Source: Anditalea sp035461405 (GTDB lineage Bacteria; Bacteroidota; Bacteroidia; Cytophagales; Cyclobacteriaceae). Taken from it: a stretch of DNA of 64,000 bases. The stretch spans positions 11,550-75,549 of the forward strand of contig DATHVH010000323.1 in NCBI GenBank assembly GCA_035461405.1, read 5' to 3'. The notes beneath the pieces are model-generated. The model did no database searches. It had not been told where the DNA came from and was given only the letters and a program-made list of their open reading frames with translations. The first letter of the stretch is position 1; every line of letters begins with the position of its first letter. The position numbers and the translations under genes are program-made. This document shows positions 18,601-26,911 of this stretch, piece after piece.

Positions 18601-18801
18601 TTCTAAGATAGTGGTGACGGTTTGTTCTATAGTTTCAGCATCTGCACCTGTATATAAAGCAGTCACTTGAATGACGGGGGGAGTTATCTGGGGATATTGT
18701 GATACCGGAAGATCAACTATAGCCAAAATGCCCAACATAAGGATGAAGAGTGAAACTACGATAGCGGAATTTGGTCTTTTTATAAAGGTATCTGCTATCA
18801 T
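15625..18801 (-). CDS. RND multidrug efflux pump (HAE1/AcrB type)
   Basis: The 1058-residue inner-membrane transporter has full HAE1 length. It begins MIADTFIKRPNSAIVVSLFI (TM1) and shows the FPPDLEY and YTGADAETIEQTV porter-domain motifs. The TM4 proton-relay pair lies in AIGIVVDDAIVVVEA near residue 408. The GVFGSIVALLLFPQLENNVYAQIG region and TM12 are present. It should pump drugs, bile-like detergents or lipophiles from the periplasm or membrane to the TolC channel, driven by the proton gradient. Its start overlaps the adaptor gene by 4 nt, so the operon order is tolC-adaptor-pump. Confidence 0.95.
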   Translation of the reverse strand: MIADTFIKRPNSAIVVSLFILMLGILAIVDLPVSQYPQITPPVIQVTALYTGADAETIEQTVTTILEREINGTPGMDYMESTSSSEGRMTINITFEIGIDIDVAAIEVQNRISVAEPLLPEEVRRLGITIRKRDPSLLMIVSLFSPEGSHGIDFLSNYTNIFIKDELLRVEGVGDIFARAEDFSMRIWLKPDRLAQLGITASEVVTALGDQNIQVAAGRVGAPPQTGYQAFEYSLFTDGRLETVEEFEQVILKADDDSNALVYLKDVARVELGRFDYAPNNFTDGHPAAYLIVYQTPGSNILDTEKGIKETMDRLALNFPPDLEYIIPFESVTVVQDSISEVIKTLFIALALVSVVVFFFLQNWRAALIPILIIPVSIIGTFAVFIPLGFTVNTLTLFGFVLAIGIVVDDAIVVVEATMALMEKENIKAKEAVGKAMKEISGPVIAMSLITAAVFVPVGFIPGIMGRLYQQFAMAIAVSGLISGFVALSLTPALCSLLLKPTEVTEKSTGLNKLFYKFNRWFDRMTHKYIKKVKWSFGHPLYFVIGLVLLCVASFFLFQLKPSGFVPTEDEGRLFVTFELPEGASTGRSLETIKKLMAILEEQEEVGHFSAVTGLNAVNFATKSNSGTVFTQLKPWDDRSGDGQDAFSVRDRLQKLLAEELPEAEIVIIAPPALPGLGSISGFTFIFQELQSGGDIKEFEENLQAFVKSANEQESIGNAFSFFSASTPAYKFNLDRERTSRQGINIAEAYRTLQILLGSIYVNDFVLYGRSFRVMVQADSTYRESPERIRQFFLRNPEGGLTPLSSLSEVELIETAPLIYHFNLFRSATISGEAADGSSSGEAIAALEDVAAEILPAGYGYEFSGLSLEEVRASGEIYIIFGLSIVFVFLCLTALYESWSVPFSVLLAVPTGVFGSIVALLLFPQLENNVYAQIGLLVMVGLAAKDSVLIVEFAKERVDKGMPIKKAALEAARLRLRPIIMTSMTFMLGVLPLAFASGAGALARQTIGVTVLGGMLGVTCLVIFLVPVLFVLITRKAYSKEELEALKEKAQEGEASRE

Positions 18802-19931
18802 CTCAATTCTGTTTTTTCCGCATTGACTGACTCTCCGTCATTTACTCTTTGTATCCCTTTTACTATTACTTTCTGCCCCTGTTCGAGACCATTTAATATC
18901 ACTGTTCTGTCCCTAATATTTCTTCCTGTAGAAACTTTTACCATTCTTGCCGTATCTTCTTCTACTATAAATACGGAAAACTCCCCCATCTGCTCTATCA
19001 CTGCAGCCTGCGGAATGGTCAAAACATCCTGAGGAGTTTCATCCTTTACTATCAGATTAGCACTTAGGCCCGGCCTTAAAATATTCTCTGGATTATCAAA
19101 TCTCAACCTTATCTGTATAGTCCCGGTATTTCTATCTACCGCCCGATCCAATATTTCTATTTTCCCCGCATAAGGATACATTTCCCCATCAGGTAACCTT
19201 AACAAAAAAACAGAATCCCTCTGGGCAGAGGTGCTTTCCTTTAACTGGACAAACTTCCTCAGGTATCGTTCCTCCGGATAAAAATCTACTCCTATGGGAT
19301 CATCCTTAGATATGGTATTTAATAAAGTCTCACCAGGACTGACCAGTGACCCCTGTCTCACTTGTGAAAACCCTACCGTCCCATCCAAAGGTGCATGGAT
19401 GCTGGCATATTGAAGATCTATAACAGCATTTTCTAGATTTGACTGGGCAGACCTAACCTCTTGTTCAGCCGTACGTAGATTAGTAAGTGCGTCATCATAT
19501 ACCTGCACAGCTATAGCATCTTCTTCTTTGAGTTTTTCATACCGCTGTACATCCCTTTGTACACGTTCCAAATTAGCCTCTGCTATAGCTAATGATGAGG
19601 CGGCCTGTTTTCTCCTCGCCTCATATCTGGTTTGATCTATAGTATATAATAATTGTCCCCTTTTAACCTTTTGTCCTTCCTGCACATGAATACCGGTAAC
19701 ATAACCTACTACATCTGCTCTTAGCTCTATTTCCTCCAAAGCTACCACACTAGCAGGGTATTGCTGTGTAAACCTGACATCTTCCCTGATCACCTCTGAG
19801 GTAGTGACTCTGATAGGTTGCTCTTCTTCTTCCTCCTCAGCACAGCTGCTTATCATAAGAATAACCGAGAGCACAACACAGTATATGCTGATTTTAAGCT
19901 TTAGATTTGTATACTTTGTATTCTCTTTCAT
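18798..19931 (-). CDS. RND efflux periplasmic adaptor (membrane fusion protein)
   Basis: A 377-residue lipoprotein. The N-terminal hydrophobic stretch ends in a lipobox (LMISSC, Cys30), followed by an acidic run. Next come the lipoyl half-motif (EIELRADVVGYVTGIHVQEGQKVKRGQ split by the hairpin), an alpha-hairpin of about 70 residues (ASSLAIAEANLERVQRDV...), the second lipoyl half (ASIHAPLDGTVGFSQVRQGS) and a beta-barrel/MP domain ending VKGIQRVNDGESV. It bridges the pump and TolC. It overlaps the pump gene by 4 nt and lies 3 nt after tolC. Confidence 0.93.
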   Translation of the reverse strand: MKENTKYTNLKLKISIYCVVLSVILMISSCAEEEEEEQPIRVTTSEVIREDVRFTQQYPASVVALEEIELRADVVGYVTGIHVQEGQKVKRGQLLYTIDQTRYEARRKQAASSLAIAEANLERVQRDVQRYEKLKEEDAIAVQVYDDALTNLRTAEQEVRSAQSNLENAVIDLQYASIHAPLDGTVGFSQVRQGSLVSPGETLLNTISKDDPIGVDFYPEERYLRKFVQLKESTSAQRDSVFLLRLPDGEMYPYAGKIEILDRAVDRNTGTIQIRLRFDNPENILRPGLSANLIVKDETPQDVLTIPQAAVIEQMGEFSVFIVEEDTARMVKVSTGRNIRDRTVILNGLEQGQKVIVKGIQRVNDGESVNAEKTELR

Positions 19932-19934
19932 TGA

Positions 19935-21278
19935 TTAATAAATATCTACGTCTAACTGCCCCCTGGCTTTCAATAAATCCAACTTGGACCCCATCAACTT
20001 AAATAAGGCATTGTAATAATTTATCCTTGAAGTTCTCAAATCTGTTTCAGCCTGGATCACCTCCAGAAAATTTTTTATACCTGCTTCATATTGAAGGCTT
20101 ATAGTATTATATATTTCTTCAGCTAATTGTTTGTTTCCTTCCAAAATATACATTTGGTATAAATTGGTTTTGTACGTGCTTAGGGCCTCCTGATGTTCAC
20201 GCTGCAGTTGTAGTGCTAAATTATCCTGGGCGAGCTCCAGCTGACGTAGTTCTAGATTGGCTATCCGTATATCATGATTTCTTTTACCCCCCTGAAAAAT
20301 CGGAAAACTTAACCTTAATCCAGCCAATGAATTAGGATACGACCTATCAAATAGCTGATCTCCAAAAGGGGATTGATAAATAATATTATAATTAAAAAAA
20401 GCACTAAGCTGAGGGATGTAAGTCCTTTTATAGAAGCTCACATTCATATCTTGGAGAGATTGCTGCAGTCTTACCTGTTGGATTTCAGGCCGCTGTGATA
20501 GGTCTACTCCCTCTAAAGTATCCACTCCAGCTTCATTTACCATTTTTTCCAAATCATAAGCCAGTACTATCTGTTCATCAGTACTCACACCACTTAATTC
20601 TTTCAATACTGCCATTCTGACTATATAGGCTTCTTTCGATTCATAAAGTGCAGACCTCGTATTTTGGAGAGTTATAGTTGCGCGTTTGAAATCAATATTA
20701 TCCGTTAGGCCAGCCTCATACAGCGATCGTGCATCCTGCAACTGCCGTTCCTGCCGCTGAAGGTCCTCTTCAGTAATCCTGATCTGCTCTTGACTGAGCA
20801 GTACATCATAAAAAGCTTTGCTTACATCTATTTTAAAGTCAATTAAAAAAACTCTTAAACGCTGGTCTGTCTCTCTTTTTCTCAGATTTGCCTGATCTTT
20901 AGCAAGTATTAATTGATTATTAATAATAGGTTGATCAACAAAGAAATTTAAATTAGCATTATAGGGAACACCGGTTCTAACTTCCTGAAACTGTCCAGAG
21001 GTTGGATCATTAAAATCCGGAAAAATGGCCACTGGCTGTTCAAAATACCGAAAATAATCACCCTCTAAACCTGCTTGGGGAAACCAACCGGAAAGATCGG
21101 ACCTGACTCTGGCATCAGTAAGTTCTCTTTCTAGCAATGTTTGCTTTAGTAATGGCTGATTTTTAAAACTAAAATCTAAAATCTCGTCCAGTGTATAGCT
21201 GGCGGTCTGTGCTTTAGCCAAAGGCAAAGCAATACAAAAGTTTATTAAGCATAAGTAGAAAATAAAGCATTTTAACAT
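19935..21278 (-). CDS. TolC-family outer-membrane efflux channel
   Basis: The chosen start (21278) gives 447 residues with a signal peptide (MLKCFIFYLCLINFCIALPLAKAQ). An upstream ATG at 21395 would add 39 residues before that signal and lies inside a palindrome, so I reject it. The protein has two outer-membrane-efflux repeats: long helices (DARVRSDLSGWFPQ, KRATITLQNTRSALYESKEAYI) and the strand segments YIPQLSAFFNYNI and GLRLSFPIFQGGKR. It forms the exit duct of the tripartite pump and is first in the operon. Confidence 0.9.
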   Translation of the reverse strand: MLKCFIFYLCLINFCIALPLAKAQTASYTLDEILDFSFKNQPLLKQTLLERELTDARVRSDLSGWFPQAGLEGDYFRYFEQPVAIFPDFNDPTSGQFQEVRTGVPYNANLNFFVDQPIINNQLILAKDQANLRKRETDQRLRVFLIDFKIDVSKAFYDVLLSQEQIRITEEDLQRQERQLQDARSLYEAGLTDNIDFKRATITLQNTRSALYESKEAYIVRMAVLKELSGVSTDEQIVLAYDLEKMVNEAGVDTLEGVDLSQRPEIQQVRLQQSLQDMNVSFYKRTYIPQLSAFFNYNIIYQSPFGDQLFDRSYPNSLAGLRLSFPIFQGGKRNHDIRIANLELRQLELAQDNLALQLQREHQEALSTYKTNLYQMYILEGNKQLAEEIYNTISLQYEAGIKNFLEVIQAETDLRTSRINYYNALFKLMGSKLDLLKARGQLDVDIY

Positions 21279-21391
21279 ACAGAAATTCCTGTTCCAATGA
21301 TTCAAAAAAAAAAGAGTGTCCTGTAAAAAACAGCTGTTACATTTATTTGTTTCAGCAAACATTAAATCCTCTCCATAATCGTTCGGTAAAA

Positions 21392-21420
21392 TCATCTATA
21401 AATTATGGATTTATAGATGA
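21392..21420. promoter_or_regulatory. Perfect palindrome upstream of the efflux operon
   Basis: Perfect 12-bp arms TCATCTATAAAT and ATTTATAGATGA flank a TATGG spacer, 114 nt upstream of the tolC start. A minus-strand GTATAATAGG box lies just upstream. Efflux operons are commonly controlled by TetR- or MarR-type repressors at such palindromes, so an operator is likely. No regulator gene is next to it. Confidence 0.55.
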
Positions 21421-21559
21421 AAAATTGTTCCTATTATACTTAAATAAATATGGATTAAATAGTAAAAAAAATCAAAACACCTAAGAATTTAACCCTTCCA
21501 GCTAGGTAAACTAAATCTATTTATCTAATTTTCTTACAATAAACAAACAGCCAATTATT

Positions 21560-21940
21560 ATGAGAAAACTATTCATACTTACATTTCTACTTTTAATATC
21601 CGCCGGATTAGCAAATGCCCAAGATGATCTTAACATCAAAGGGGAAGTCATGGTGCATGAAACTGACAATGCTGGCAAGTATTTCAGTTATGTAATCGAA
21701 AATGAAGGCGATGAAACTATAGAGGGAGGTACATACCGCATATATTTAAAAGTAAATAAAAAATATATCAGCTTTGACCGGAACACATCTGACTTAGAGC
21801 CCGGAAAGGCTGTAAGATATGAAAGCAATAGAGTTTACCATAAAGATCCTAAAGTAGACGAATTAAAATATTCCCTAGAGCTGACACATAAAAAATCCAA
21901 AAAAAGAAAGACCTTAAAAGAAGGTATAGTAAGTCTTTAG
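21560..21940 (+). CDS. Small exported hypothetical protein
   Basis: 126 residues with a clear signal peptide (MRKLFILTFLLLISAGLANAQ). The mature part reads as an Ig-like beta sandwich: FSYVIENEGDETIEGGTYRIYLKVN, LEPGKAVRYESN and LKYSLELTHK look like successive strands. This pattern of a generic backbone-hydrogen-bonded fold is common in periplasmic proteins. The C-terminus is lysine-rich (KKSKKRKTLK). No named family or partner is visible. It is monocistronic, with a hairpin 120 nt downstream. Confidence 0.65.
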   Translation: MRKLFILTFLLLISAGLANAQDDLNIKGEVMVHETDNAGKYFSYVIENEGDETIEGGTYRIYLKVNKKYISFDRNTSDLEPGKAVRYESNRVYHKDPKVDELKYSLELTHKKSKKRKTLKEGIVSL

Positions 21941-22060
21941 ATTAAATCCCATTTGACCACATAAGGTGGAAGATGACAGAAATAATAGGTAGGAAGTAAG
22001 GAGAAAAAAAATATTAAAAGTTTAGTATTAAATATTTATCAATAAAATTATTGAGAACTT

Positions 22061-22090
22061 ATGGGCAGTTGATGTAATTCAGCTGCCCAT
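22061..22090 (+). terminator. Hairpin after the small exported gene
   Basis: Arms ATGGGCAGTTGA and TCAGCTGCCCAT form a 12-bp stem with one G-T pair and a TGTAAT loop, followed by an AT-rich stretch without a long T-run. It is a probable terminator. Confidence 0.55.
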
Positions 22091-22222
22091 TAGCATTTAA
22101 ATTTTTATGTCAATGCTTTCTGAAATTTGCAACGTCTAATTGGAGCTTTTTTTAATCTATGCACCGATAGGTTATTGTTACTCTATATTCCGTAAATTGG
22201 TAGAAATTCAATTTACTAATAT

Positions 22223-23278
22223 ATGCAGCTTTTCAAGTGCGATAATTGTCAGCATCCGGTATATTTCGATAACACTTTTTGTAGCAAATGCCAATATCTT
22301 CTTGGATTTGATGGTATAGGTTTAACAATGGTATCACTACAACCTAGTTCATTAAAATCAGTAGTATCAGGAGCTAAATACCATTACTGTATTAATTACC
22401 TGCAAGGTGTCTGCAATTGGATCATCCCCGATACCGATCCTGCTACCATCTGTATTGCCTGCTCACCTAACAGGACTGTACCCAATTCATCCAATCCAAA
22501 ACATCTCGAAAGATGGAAAACTATCGAACAAGCTAAACACCGATTGATCTATGCCCTTTTAAGATGGAACCTACCTGTTAAAAGTAAGTTATCAGATCCT
22601 GAAAATGGATTGGCTTTTGACTTTAAATCTGATGATTACCTTCCGGAAGGGCAGAGAGTTTTGACTGGCCATGCAAGTGGGCTAATTACCATGAATATAG
22701 CTGAAGCCGACGATGTGGAGCGGGAAATGGCCAAAAAGGATATGGATGAAGTATATAGGACAGTATTAGGACATTTTAGACATGAAATCGGACATTATTA
22801 TTGGGATCTGCTTATTGCAGATTCTGAATTTATAGAAGAATTTCGAAAGCTATATGGTGATGAAAGATCAAGTTATCAAGAGGCGCTCGAAAAATACTAT
22901 AAAGACGGTGCGCCAGTTGACTGGAGTAAAAATTTTATAAGTGCCTATGCCACTATGCATCCTTGGGAAAGTTGGGCAGAGACTTGGGCCCACTATATGC
23001 ATATTACCGATACGCTAGAAACAGCCTATTCCTTTGGTCTTACCATCCACCCAAAAGTGGCTCCAGAAGAAGCTGGCTTATCTGCTACTATAGATGAAAA
23101 CGCTTATGACTGTAAGGATTTTAAAAAAATCTATAAATACTGGCTACCCCTATCTATAATGATGAATAGCTTAAACCGCAGCATGGGAGCTAATGACCTC
23201 TATCCGTTTGTCATCAATCCTTCTGTCAAAGAAAAGCTGAAGTTTATACACAAAGTCATTTGTAATAGAAAAAAATAA
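22223..23278 (+). CDS. Zinc-ribbon putative metallopeptidase
   Basis: The 351-residue protein starts with a zinc ribbon (C6-x2-C9 ... C20-x2-C23). It has further cysteines at 56-80 (CINYLQGVC, CIAC). The catalytic motif HEIGH (H187, E188, H191) follows, with ESWAETWAHYMHI near 245 likely giving the third ligand. This matches the putative zinc-binding metallopeptidase family (Peptidase_Mx type). There is no signal peptide, so it is cytosolic. Substrate is unknown. It heads a loose series of plus-strand genes; the next gene starts 28 nt later, so co-transcription with the VOC gene is possible. Confidence 0.85.
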   Translation: MQLFKCDNCQHPVYFDNTFCSKCQYLLGFDGIGLTMVSLQPSSLKSVVSGAKYHYCINYLQGVCNWIIPDTDPATICIACSPNRTVPNSSNPKHLERWKTIEQAKHRLIYALLRWNLPVKSKLSDPENGLAFDFKSDDYLPEGQRVLTGHASGLITMNIAEADDVEREMAKKDMDEVYRTVLGHFRHEIGHYYWDLLIADSEFIEEFRKLYGDERSSYQEALEKYYKDGAPVDWSKNFISAYATMHPWESWAETWAHYMHITDTLETAYSFGLTIHPKVAPEEAGLSATIDENAYDCKDFKKIYKYWLPLSIMMNSLNRSMGANDLYPFVINPSVKEKLKFIHKVICNRKK

Positions 23279-23306
23279 AGCTCTTTAGAATGTAAAATAA
23301 GGAATA

Positions 23307-23810
23307 ATGAATACAGACGAAAATTATAAAATCCCTGCTCAAACGAGAATCGGACATGTACATTTAAAGGTATCAGACCTGCAGCGATCTATTGATTTTT
23401 ATTGTGGTTTATTGGGTTTTGAACTTACCCAAAAATACGGTGAGGATGCAGCTTTTATTTCTGCCGGAGGTTATCATCACCATATCGGTCTCAATGTTTG
23501 GTTTAGTAAAGGTGGAAGTCCTGCACCTCAATCCTCGCCGGGGCTATTTCATACCGCAATACTCTACCCCACGAGAAAAGACCTTGCTGAAATTTTTATC
23601 CGAATTCAAAGGGCAGGTTATCCCTTTACCGGAGCATCAGACCATGGGGTATCTGAAGCGCTTTACCTAAATGACCCTGATCAAAATGGAGTAGAGTTAT
23701 ATTGGGACAAACCCGTGGAGGAATGGCCCAAAAATAGCCATGGGGCACTAGAAATGTTTACTAAGAGATTAGACTTGGATAATCTTATATCCGAAACATT
23801 AAGACAATAA
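23307..23810 (+). CDS. VOC-family (glyoxalase/dioxygenase fold) protein
   Basis: A 167-residue vicinal-oxygen-chelate protein. It has paired beta-alpha-beta modules: IGHVHLKVSDLQRSIDFYCGLLGFELT, then LFHTAILYPTRKDLAEIF and YLNDPDQNGVELYWDKP. Candidate metal ligands are the His in GHVHLK, the His in LFHTAI and the Glu in GVELYWD. It resembles catechol-2,3-dioxygenase-like members, but the substrate cannot be assigned. It follows the zinc-ribbon peptidase after 28 nt. Confidence 0.85.
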   Translation: MNTDENYKIPAQTRIGHVHLKVSDLQRSIDFYCGLLGFELTQKYGEDAAFISAGGYHHHIGLNVWFSKGGSPAPQSSPGLFHTAILYPTRKDLAEIFIRIQRAGYPFTGASDHGVSEALYLNDPDQNGVELYWDKPVEEWPKNSHGALEMFTKRLDLDNLISETLRQ

Positions 23811-23968
23811 ATAAACTATTTTCTATAAACATTTTTCAAAAAGAAGAAGTGCAGGGGCAATTAATCCTTTTGAAAAAAAAATCTAAAAACTTAAACAAAA
23901 TCTTTCCGATCCACATTTTAATTGGTAGTGATTATATAAAATTATTTATAGAACTTCTCCTACATAAA

Positions 23969-24391
23969 ATGGCCAATACAATAGATTTGTCAAGGTTTCT
24001 AATAGCCCAAGAAGAAATATATGGACAGGTAGTATTTGAACTTAAAACAGGTCAAAAACGAAGTCACTGGATGTGGTTTATTTTCCCCCAAATTAAAGGA
24101 CTAGGCTTAAGTTCTACTGCAAAATACTTTGCCCTAAAGGATATTGAAGAAGCAAGGGCATATTACAATCACCCTATTCTGGGAGGACGGCTTCTGGAAT
24201 GCACTAAATTGCTCAATAATATAGAAAATCCTGATGTGGACTATATTTTTGGGTATCCTGACAATCTAAAATTGAAATCCTCGCTCACATTATTTATGGA
24301 AGCCACCTCAGACCCTCTATTTGAAGAGGCTTTAAACCATTATTTTCATGGAATTAAAGATGAGCACACCTTACAAATCCTTAATCACTAA
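23969..24391 (+). CDS. DUF1810 family protein
   Basis: With the internal ATG (MANTIDLSRFLIAQEEIYG) the protein has 140 residues, the usual length. The open frame extends 40 codons upstream into unrelated sequence. DUF1810 hallmarks are FELKTGQKRSHWMWFIFPQI, the GLSSTAKYFAL helix, HPILGGRLLECTKLL, and FGYPDNLKLKSSLTLFMEA with the final HTLQIL. The family is widespread, cytosolic and of unknown biochemical function. There is no clear operon partner. Confidence 0.9.
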   Translation: MANTIDLSRFLIAQEEIYGQVVFELKTGQKRSHWMWFIFPQIKGLGLSSTAKYFALKDIEEARAYYNHPILGGRLLECTKLLNNIENPDVDYIFGYPDNLKLKSSLTLFMEATSDPLFEEALNHYFHGIKDEHTLQILNH

Positions 24392-24642
24392 ATGGAACTG
24401 TCATTTTTATGTACCCCATTCTCTACTCAAAATAGCTGTTTCGGCTTCCAAACTGTTTTAAAAATTTCAAATAAAACGCAATCCTAAGATCCATTCTGAA
24501 TCAAGTGTCATAAACAAAACCTTGCCCACACCTTTTTATCTAGTAGGCATTTTATTATTTTATAAAAATCCACCTCTAAGAAATTTGCTTCCTAAAATAG
24601 TAAGCAGCTACATATTAGTTATTTAATACAATAAAATACATA

Positions 24643-25407
24643 ATGAACGAATTAGAAAAATATTTTAAAGAAAACGATGGTAGGCTTATACATAAATGGA
24701 ATCATTATTTTGATGTATATGATAGACATTTTTCGAGGTTTCGGAACAAAGAAATCACTATCTTGGAAATAGGAGTTTCCCAAGGCGGTAGTCTCCAAAT
24801 GTGGAAGGATTACTTTGGTCCTAAAGCTAAGATCTATGGTATTGATGTAAATCCACTGTGTAAACAACTCGAAGAAGAAAACATTAAAATATTTATAGGC
24901 TCCCAGTCTGACCGGAAATTTTTGAATAGCGTAAAAAATTCGATACCTCAGGTAGATATATTGATTGACGATGGTGGTCATACTATGGAGCAACAGATAG
25001 TCACGTTTGAAGAAATGTTTGACCATGTAAAGGATGATGGAGTCTACTTAGCAGAGGACCTTCATACTTCCTATTGGTTACGATTTGGTGGTGGCTTCCA
25101 GAGGGACGGAACCTTCATAGAATATAGCAAACAATTTATAGATTATTTAAATGCCCATCATTCTGAGCAAAAGGGTCTAAAAGTAAATAATGTAACCGAA
25201 TCGGTGGATTCCATTCATTATTATGACAGTATATTAGTCTTAGAAAAAAAGAGACGTAGAGCGCCTTACCATGAACAGACTGGAACCCCAAGTTTTGAAT
25301 TAATTCCTGATAAAAACAATATACTTACAAGAACAAAAAAAGGCGCTATTAAAGCTATCAATATAGGTCTAAGGTACTTTAATCTAAAAAGCTTTATTTG
25401 GAAATGA
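24643..25407 (+). CDS. Class I SAM-dependent methyltransferase (macrocin O-methyltransferase-like)
   Basis: The 254-residue cytosolic enzyme has motif I ILEIGVSQGGSLQMWKDYF, the acidic end of strand 2 (IYGIDVNP) and VDILIDDGGHTMEQQIVTFEE. The DDGGH segment resembles the metal-binding acid/His set of sugar O-methyltransferases acting on macrolide sugars and cell-surface glycans. AEDLHTSYW follows. Similar proteins are often found in surface polysaccharide or specialised metabolite loci, but none of those genes is adjacent. The acceptor is unknown. Confidence 0.8.
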   Translation: MNELEKYFKENDGRLIHKWNHYFDVYDRHFSRFRNKEITILEIGVSQGGSLQMWKDYFGPKAKIYGIDVNPLCKQLEEENIKIFIGSQSDRKFLNSVKNSIPQVDILIDDGGHTMEQQIVTFEEMFDHVKDDGVYLAEDLHTSYWLRFGGGFQRDGTFIEYSKQFIDYLNAHHSEQKGLKVNNVTESVDSIHYYDSILVLEKKRRRAPYHEQTGTPSFELIPDKNNILTRTKKGAIKAINIGLRYFNLKSFIWK

Positions 25408-25599
25408 TTTATATTAAATGGCACAGGTATATATCCTCCCATTAGAGTACGTGTCAAAGCCCATAGCTGATAGACAACAGTTGAGTTTTCTATAGTTTAA
25501 AAACTATAAAGTGCATTTCCTTAAGACAATGTAACCAGGATAATTTATCTGCTGGAGTAAATTCCTATAGCTAAAAATAATATATAAATCTTATTTGGT

Positions 25600-26106
25600 A
25601 TGACTAACAATCCACCCTACCCTAGAGCTTTTTCCCATATTGGCATTACCGTACCTGATTTAGAAGCTGCTGTAAAATTCTATACCGAAATAATGGGCTG
25701 GTATGTGATAATGCCTCCTACTGATATTGAAGAGGAAAGTGATACGGCCATTGGCCAAATGTGCATAGATGTATTTGGTAAAGGGTGGGGTTCTTTTAAA
25801 ATCGCACACCTTTCTACAGCAGATAAGATAGGAATAGAATTGTTTAGCTTCCCTGCAACAGAAAATAAAAAACCTGAATTTAATCCATTCCAAACAGGTC
25901 TGTTCCATTTCTGTGTGCAGGATCCTGATATAGAAGGTCTGATAGAAAAAATAGAAGCCAGTGGCGGCAAAAAACGAATGCCGATAAGAGAATATTATCC
26001 TAATGAAAAGCCTTTTAGGATGTGCTATGTGGAAGATCCATTTGGGGTAGTTTTTGAAATATACACCCATAGCTACGAATTGACATATTCTCCTGGAGCA
26101 TATTGA
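25600..26106 (+). CDS. VOC-family protein (lactoylglutathione-lyase-like)
   Basis: A 168-residue VOC protein with two modules: FSHIGITVPDLEAAVKFYTEIMGWYV, then GLFHFCVQDPDIEGLIEKIEASG and YVEDPFGVVFEIYTHSYE. The likely metal ligands are the His in SHIGIT, the His in LFHFC and the Glu in VFEIY. The two VOC proteins of this region are distant from each other, so they are not a recent duplication. A strong terminator follows 10 nt downstream. Substrate is unknown. Confidence 0.85.
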   Translation: MTNNPPYPRAFSHIGITVPDLEAAVKFYTEIMGWYVIMPPTDIEEESDTAIGQMCIDVFGKGWGSFKIAHLSTADKIGIELFSFPATENKKPEFNPFQTGLFHFCVQDPDIEGLIEKIEASGGKKRMPIREYYPNEKPFRMCYVEDPFGVVFEIYTHSYELTYSPGAY

Positions 26107-26115
26107 CCCATCTCA

Positions 26116-26147
26116 TCTTTAAAGAATTAATCTTTAAAGATTTTTTT
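26116..26147 (+). terminator. Rho-independent terminator after the VOC gene
   Basis: Two copies of the palindromic decamer TCTTTAAAGA, separated by ATTAA, form a 10-bp stem followed by seven T residues. Confidence 0.85.
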
Positions 26148-26235
26148 ATTTGTAATAGGCAGAGAAATCAAAACAATGATTTCTTTTGAGTGTTCCATGG
26201 CGAAACAATTCAATTTCTATTAAATTATTTCCCTC

Positions 26236-26871
26236 ATGCACCTTACAAAAGCAGCAATCAGCCAGACCGAAAAAATCAAAAGACTAAATATCATCAATTC
26301 TATTTCAGGAGTAAAGCCTGCAAATTTAATAGGCACTGCTTCTAGTACGAAGAAAAGCAATCTAGCAATATTCAGTTCTGTAATTCATCTCGGTAGTGAT
26401 CCAGCGCTACTCGGTTTTATTTTAAGGCCAAAAGGTGAACAACCTCGTCACACCTATGAAAACATATTAGAGACAGGTTATTATACTATCAACCAAGTTC
26501 ATGAATATATTACAGCACAGTCCCATTTTACGGCGGCTAAATTTGATAAAGAAGAATCAGAATTTGAAAAATGCAAATTGACTGAAGAATTCAAATTTGA
26601 TTTTCATGCTCCCTTTGTTAAGGAAAGTCTATTAAAAATTGGAATGAAGTATATAGAAAGTATACCTATAGAGATTAATGGAACTACACTGGTGATAGGT
26701 GAAATCCAACACTTAGAGGTAGAGGATGATGCCGTAGATGAAGAAGGGTATATTGATTATGAAGTTTTAAATTCTGCTGGAATAGTGGGATTAAATAACT
26801 ATTATACATTAAAGAAAAGTGCAGCTTATCCCTATCCCCGTCCTTCAGGACTACCAAATTTCATTAAATGA
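26236..26871 (+). CDS. Flavin reductase-like (FMN-binding split barrel) protein
   Basis: A 211-residue protein of the flavin-reductase/DIM6-NTAB group. Recognisable parts are the first barrel strands (SISGVKPANLIGTASSTKKSN), LAIFSSVIHLGSDPALLGFILRP with the FMN-phosphate-contacting stretch, RHTYENILETGYYTINQV and a C-terminal GLNNYYTLKK. Such proteins bind FMN and reduce flavins for partner oxygenases, or act as oxidoreductases themselves. No oxygenase is adjacent. It converges on the hydrolase gene with a 40-nt gap. Confidence 0.83.
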   Translation: MHLTKAAISQTEKIKRLNIINSISGVKPANLIGTASSTKKSNLAIFSSVIHLGSDPALLGFILRPKGEQPRHTYENILETGYYTINQVHEYITAQSHFTAAKFDKEESEFEKCKLTEEFKFDFHAPFVKESLLKIGMKYIESIPIEINGTTLVIGEIQHLEVEDDAVDEEGYIDYEVLNSAGIVGLNNYYTLKKSAAYPYPRPSGLPNFIK

Positions 26872-26911
26872 TAGTTATACTGAAGGGTAGTTAGATCATT
26901 ATAACACCGTA

